From Clostridium sp. OS1-26 (GTDB lineage Bacteria > Bacillota > Clostridia > Clostridiales > Clostridiaceae), in NCBI RefSeq assembly GCF_030915445.1, contig NZ_CP133264.1, positions 1 to 64,000 of the forward strand: a stretch of DNA of 64,000 nt, given 5' to 3'. Both the position numbers and the translations under genes were made by a program. Below, in pieces: positions 60,613-64,000 of this stretch (within the stretch, counting starts at the first letter, position 1; every line of letters begins with the position of its first letter). The notes below the pieces were generated by a model that searched no databases, was not told the origin of the DNA, and saw only the letters and a program-made list of their open reading frames with translations.

Positions 60613-61561
60613 AATAATTGATAAAAACTGTTATACCTATAAAAAAGACTATAATTATATTCATAAATAGAAAATTTTTAACGGCCAATGCAAAGGTTTC
60701 ACTCTTAATAGGTTTTTTAACAAAAATGTTTATATTCTTATTTATCGGAATTATTGTAATTAACGCTAGTATAGCTATACTAGGAATTATCTTTAATACA
60801 AATAATATTATTATATCTATGTATCCAATAAAATAAAGAATCTTAAAAAGTTGTAATGCCCTTTTTTTACTTATATAGTAAGGTAATGTATATCTATTAT
60901 TTATTATGTCTTTTTCTATATCGCATATGTTATTAGCTAACATTATGTTTGATATACCAACTATAGATGGTATAGAATATAAAAATATATAAAATATCTC
61001 TATTACATTTATGCTTAATGTTAAGATGTTATTTCTATACACTAAAGACACAATATTTTGATCATATATATGAATATAAATTGATAAAAATAAAATTACA
61101 AACCCCATAAAAAAACCTGAAAATAGTTCACCTAATGGCATACGAGAAATCGGAATTGGACCAAAAGTATAAAATATACCTATAAAGAATGAAACAACAC
61201 CTATAAAAAGAACAATTATATTTGTATTTAAGGTTAATATAATTCCAAAAGTAACTGCAATAGTTAACAAGCTAAATATTGCAACTAAGGCTGTAGATTC
61301 TTTAATACTACCCTCTATAACTATGTTTTCAACTTTACAACTGTCCAAATGAGATTTATTTGCTTTTTTATAGTCACAATAGTTATTTATGGCTGTTGTA
61401 GCCATATCAAAAGCAATTAGTGATATAAACATTATTATAAAATTGTAAAATTTAAAACTTTTATAATGATATAAAGAATACACTGCTCCTAGCGCAAAAG
61501 GAATTACACTAGCTATTTTAGTTCTAATTTCAACAAATTTTAAAAAACTGCCTAATGACAA
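60611..61561 (-). CDS. UbiA/MenA-family prenyltransferase, DmkA-like candidate
   Basis: This 316-aa membrane protein has about eight to nine helices and the two Mg-diphosphate motifs of the UbiA superfamily. Motif 1 is AINNYCDYKKANKSH near 75 (the first aspartate of the usual NDxxD is an asparagine, as in some MenA proteins) and motif 2 is NICDIEKDIINNRYTLP near 215. MenA enzymes attach a polyprenyl chain to dihydroxynaphthoate to make demethylmenaquinone. The start is TTG (61559-61561) with GGAGGG 7 nt upstream. Neighbouring an FMN lipoprotein and Ndh2, it may serve a quinone-based electron export pathway. Confidence 0.8.
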   Translation of the reverse strand: MSLGSFLKFVEIRTKIASVIPFALGAVYSLYHYKSFKFYNFIIMFISLIAFDMATTAINNYCDYKKANKSHLDSCKVENIVIEGSIKESTALVAIFSLLTIAVTFGIILTLNTNIIVLFIGVVSFFIGIFYTFGPIPISRMPLGELFSGFFMGFVILFLSIYIHIYDQNIVSLVYRNNILTLSINVIEIFYIFLYSIPSIVGISNIMLANNICDIEKDIINNRYTLPYYISKKRALQLFKILYFIGYIDIIILFVLKIIPSIAILALITIIPINKNINIFVKKPIKSETFALAVKNFLFMNIIIVFFIGITVFINY

Positions 61562-61647
61562 CTTCTAACCCTCCAGTTTTATTAAATGAAACTCCTTCTC
61601 CTTCCGTCGAATGAGTAAGCGATTCACTACAAATCAGCACATCTGTG

Positions 61648-61690
61648 TAAGCGACCATCTCAAAATCATAGATTTTGGATGCCTGCTTAA
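61648..61690. repeat. Dispersed hairpin repeat, copy 2
   Basis: The segment TAAGCGACCATCTCAAAA..TTTTGGATGCCTGCTTAA is the reverse complement of the copy at 42857-42902 with few mismatches. It lies between the FMN lipoprotein terminator and the prenyltransferase gene. Confidence 0.65.
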
Positions 61691-61713
61691 GATTTGAGTT
61701 CTATGCTTAATAA

Positions 61714-61746
61714 AAGGCCTTAGGTTTATCTAATACCTAAGGCCTT
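61714..61746 (-). terminator. Terminator after the FMN lipoprotein gene
   Basis: AAGGCCTTAGGT pairs perfectly with ACCTAAGGCCTT across a 9-nt loop; the minus strand then reads TTATT. It separates this gene from the prenyltransferase. Confidence 0.85.
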
Positions 61747-61772
61747 TTTAAGACTACTTATCTATTATTTCA

Positions 61773-62264
61773 TTACTTGCCTATAGTAACCTTTGATACT
61801 GAAGTATCACCTTTTTTCGCATTTTCAACTAGCTGAGTAGAAAGCTTTTTAAAATTGTTTGTAGAAGTAGTTGCCCCAGTTACAGTATCTACTTTTGCTG
61901 GATCCTGTTTTGCTACTAGTGAGTCAGTCAACTGCTTAGTATATTTAACTGGACTTGTTTTATTCTTTTCTTCCATTGCCTTGTTATAACCTGCATCTTG
62001 AGTTTTGAATTTTCCATCTTTATTAACATAGTCAAATTTAGCTGAAGCGATTTTTCCATCCTTTACTTCCATCTCTGCAAATGGCTTCCATCCTCTTTCA
62101 TCGAAGTCTGAAGCCTCAGCCTTGTAATTTCCATCTTTAAAAGCTGCTTGAGTAGTTGAATTTGAATTAGCAGGTGCTGCTTCTTTCTTTTCACCGCATC
62201 CAGCTAGTAAACCTGTACTTATAATTACCGATGCTAATAAACCTAATAAAAACTTTTTTTTCAT
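61773..62264 (-). CDS. FMN-binding-domain lipoprotein, PplA-like candidate
   Basis: This 163-aa protein has a lipoprotein signal (MKKKFLLGLLASVIIS, lipobox LLAGC), then a short Ser/Asn-rich linker, then one FMN-binding domain (about 50-145). The flavinylation motif DTVTGATTST is present; the threonine of TGAT is the usual covalent FMN site added by an ApbE/FmnB enzyme. It would be anchored outside the membrane. Listeria PplA is the best-known relative in extracellular electron transfer, but it carries two FMN domains; this one has one. I start it at the ATG at 62264, with GGGGGAA upstream; a frame five codons longer exists. Confidence 0.85.
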   Translation of the reverse strand: MKKKFLLGLLASVIISTGLLAGCGEKKEAAPANSNSTTQAAFKDGNYKAEASDFDERGWKPFAEMEVKDGKIASAKFDYVNKDGKFKTQDAGYNKAMEEKNKTSPVKYTKQLTDSLVAKQDPAKVDTVTGATTSTNNFKKLSTQLVENAKKGDTSVSKVTIGK

Positions 62265-62327
62265 AATGCATTCCCCCATATTAATATATTAAATATTAAA
62301 ACATTATTAGAATTTTTGGACAATCTA

Positions 62328-62356
62328 ATTATACTACATTTGAACAATATTGTATA
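62328..62356 (-). promoter_or_regulatory. Candidate promoter of the FMN lipoprotein gene
   Basis: On the minus strand: TATACA (62351-62356), 17-nt spacer, TATAAT (62328-62333), 64 nt before the chosen start. The rest of the 62357-62602 gap, which must also hold the divergent ndh2 promoter, is A/T-rich with no clear operator. Confidence 0.45.
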
Positions 62357-62602
62357 TGTTTTACAAGGTTATAATAACCTAATTTTCGTAATTAAATTAA
62401 TTTTAGTTATAATTATCAAAAAATTTATCCATTCAATTGATTAAATTTGCTATTAAATTACATGTTTAGTTAATTTATAACAAATAATTCCTCTTATATC
62501 ATCAATAACACATATGGACATATTATGGATTTAGATATAAAATCTTATTATAGATTAATTTACATTTCGACCAAATTATGTGGTATTACAAGGGGGTATC
62601 TT

Positions 62603-64000
62603 ATGTTTAATGATTCGAAAATACTTATTTTAGGTGCTGGATACGGTGGTGTAAGAGTAGCAAAAAAACTAGCTAAAAAATACAAAAAAAATCCTAATGT
62701 AGAAATTACACTAATTGATAAAAATCCATTCCACACTTTGATGACAGAACTTCACGAGGTTGCTGGAGGGAGAGTTGAACCAGAATCTGTACAAATTGAG
62801 TTAAGTAAAATATTCCACAAAACAAAGGTAAAGGTAGTTACCGATTATATTACTAAAGTAGATACTGATAAAAAAATTGTAACTACTACTTTTGGAGAAT
62901 ATAATTATGATTACCTGGTAATAGGCACTGGCTCTGAACCAGCATTCTTTAACGTTCCAGGTGTAAAAGAAAATGGTTTTACACTTTGGTCCTTTGAAGA
63001 TGCAATTCGTATAAGAGAGCATGTACATTCAATGTTCTCAAATGCAGCAAAAGAAAGAGATGAAAACAAAAGAAAGGAACTTCTTACTTTTACAATAGCA
63101 GGTTCTGGCTTTACTGGAATCGAAATGGTTGGAGAGCTTCTTGAATGGAAAAGTAAGCTATCAAAAGATTACAATGTAGATGAAAAAGAGGTTAGAATTT
63201 TAGTTGTGGAAGCCATGTCTACAATTTTGAATATGCTAGATCGTAAACAGGCTAATAAAGCTGAGAAATATATGTTTAAGCATAAAATAGACCTAATAAA
63301 GGATTCACCTATTGTTGAAGTAACATCAAATTCTATAAAACTTAAAAATGGAGATGAAATTTCAACTAAAACTCTTATTTGGACCTGTGGTATACAAGCT
63401 AATCAACAGTCCTCTGAATATGGTCTAGAAAGTGGAAAAGCGGGCAGACTAGTTACAAATGAATATATGCAAGCAATGGGAAAAGAAGATGTATTTGTAG
63501 TTGGAGATATTTCTTACTATGAGGAAGAACCGGGTAAAGGAAATCCTCAAATAGTTGAAGCAGCAATGCACACTGGAGACACAATAGCGAATAATATATC
63601 TGCATTACTAGAATCTAAAAAATTAACTAAATTTAAACCAAAATATCACGGTTTTATGGTCTCTATTGGTGGAAGATACTGTGTAGCAAACCTTTCAGGA
63701 TTTAAATTATCTGGATTCTTTGCTATGGTTATGAAACACTTAGTTAACCTTCATTACCTATGGGGAGTAAATGGGATAAATGCTTGTTATCATTACTTAG
63801 TACATGAATTTTTCTCAATTAAAGATAAACGAAGTATAATGAGAGGGCATCTATCATCAAAAGGAAACCGACTATGGCTTATACCTCTTAGATTATTTAT
63901 AGGGTCCCTTTGGGTATTAGAAGGCTTAAAGAAATTTGTTGGCGAAAGTACCTGGGCTAAAAAAGGACTTCAATCTATATTATCTGGACCTGGTCCTGAT
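62603..64000 (+). CDS. Type II NADH dehydrogenase (Ndh2-like), partial at window end
   Basis: The frame is open from the ATG at 62603 (AAGGGGGTATCTT upstream) to the last base, 466 codons without a stop. FAD motif GAGYGGVRVAKKL is at residues 11-23, a NAD motif (AGSGFTGIEMVGELL) near 172, and GDISYY with the C-terminal AAMHTGDT region of NDH-2 proteins near 300. Beyond the normal NDH-2 length (about 400 aa) it continues into a hydrophobic DoxX-like extension (LRLFIGSLWVLEGLKKF). An extra C-terminal membrane domain is a reported feature of the Ndh2 used in Listeria electron export. It would pass electrons from NADH to demethylmenaquinone. Confidence 0.88.
   Translation, partial: MFNDSKILILGAGYGGVRVAKKLAKKYKKNPNVEITLIDKNPFHTLMTELHEVAGGRVEPESVQIELSKIFHKTKVKVVTDYITKVDTDKKIVTTTFGEYNYDYLVIGTGSEPAFFNVPGVKENGFTLWSFEDAIRIREHVHSMFSNAAKERDENKRKELLTFTIAGSGFTGIEMVGELLEWKSKLSKDYNVDEKEVRILVVEAMSTILNMLDRKQANKAEKYMFKHKIDLIKDSPIVEVTSNSIKLKNGDEISTKTLIWTCGIQANQQSSEYGLESGKAGRLVTNEYMQAMGKEDVFVVGDISYYEEEPGKGNPQIVEAAMHTGDTIANNISALLESKKLTKFKPKYHGFMVSIGGRYCVANLSGFKLSGFFAMVMKHLVNLHYLWGVNGINACYHYLVHEFFSIKDKRSIMRGHLSSKGNRLWLIPLRLFIGSLWVLEGLKKFVGESTWAKKGLQSILSGPGPD

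Overview
The window looks like chromosome from a low-GC, spore-forming, amino-acid-fermenting Clostridium (proteolytic C. sporogenes / C. botulinum group I type or a close relative). This rests on gene content only: a complete ornithine fermentation operon, a GerK spore germinant receptor, a CWB2-repeat amidase, an NfnAB transhydrogenase, a secondary alcohol dehydrogenase of the C. beijerinckii type, and clostridial rRNA genes. No species assignment was tested.

Layout. 36-4939 (minus): rRNA operon 1 (23S, tRNA-Ala, 16S) with two tandem promoters. 5463-11148 (minus): nfnAB, an NADP-dependent alcohol dehydrogenase, and a sigma-54 activator with a sigma-54 promoter and paired 17-bp palindromes between activator and dehydrogenase. 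11607-26219 (minus): two APC permeases, a RocB-like M20 peptidase, the ornithine operon (ortA-ortB-oraS-oraE-mutL-like-orr-ord, then a permease) behind a second sigma-54 promoter, and its probable sigma-54 activator. 26439-26949 (minus): four tRNAs plus an isolated 5S rRNA under a consensus promoter. 27048-31110: hairpins resembling an IS200/IS605 end, a yybP-ykoY (Mn2+) riboswitch with terminator before a TerC protein, and a YhgE/Pip exporter with a TetR-type palindrome at its promoter. 31172-37450: fruR-fruK-fruA, a HAD phosphatase, and a second RocB-like peptidase. 37544-42836 (minus): rRNA operon 2 followed by tRNA-Gly and tRNA-Pro, with no 5S. 43222-53533: small conserved genes, a T-box-controlled YitT protein, a SUV3-like helicase, an M29 aminopeptidase, a roughly 310-nt imperfect palindrome, a frameshifted APC permease and a ferredoxin-type protein. 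53759-59175: CWB2 amidase and gerKA-KB-KC. 59238-64000: cytochrome b5-like protein, HypA-like small protein, UbiA/MenA prenyltransferase, FMN-binding lipoprotein and a type II NADH dehydrogenase cut by the window end.

How the genes work together. L-ornithine is racemised (Orr), rearranged by B12/PLP aminomutase (OraSE, probably kept active by the MutL-like protein), oxidised (Ord), and cleaved with CoA (OrtAB) to acetyl-CoA and D-alanine. Permeases and M20/M29 peptidases supply amino acids. NfnAB balances ferredoxin, NADH and NADPH, and the alcohol dehydrogenase can consume NADPH. The last genes resemble the core of the flavin-based extracellular electron transfer system known from Listeria (Ndh2, a demethylmenaquinone-type prenyltransferase, and a PplA-like FMN lipoprotein); this is the most interesting functional hypothesis here. 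The most puzzling non-coding object is the long palindrome at 50323-50634.
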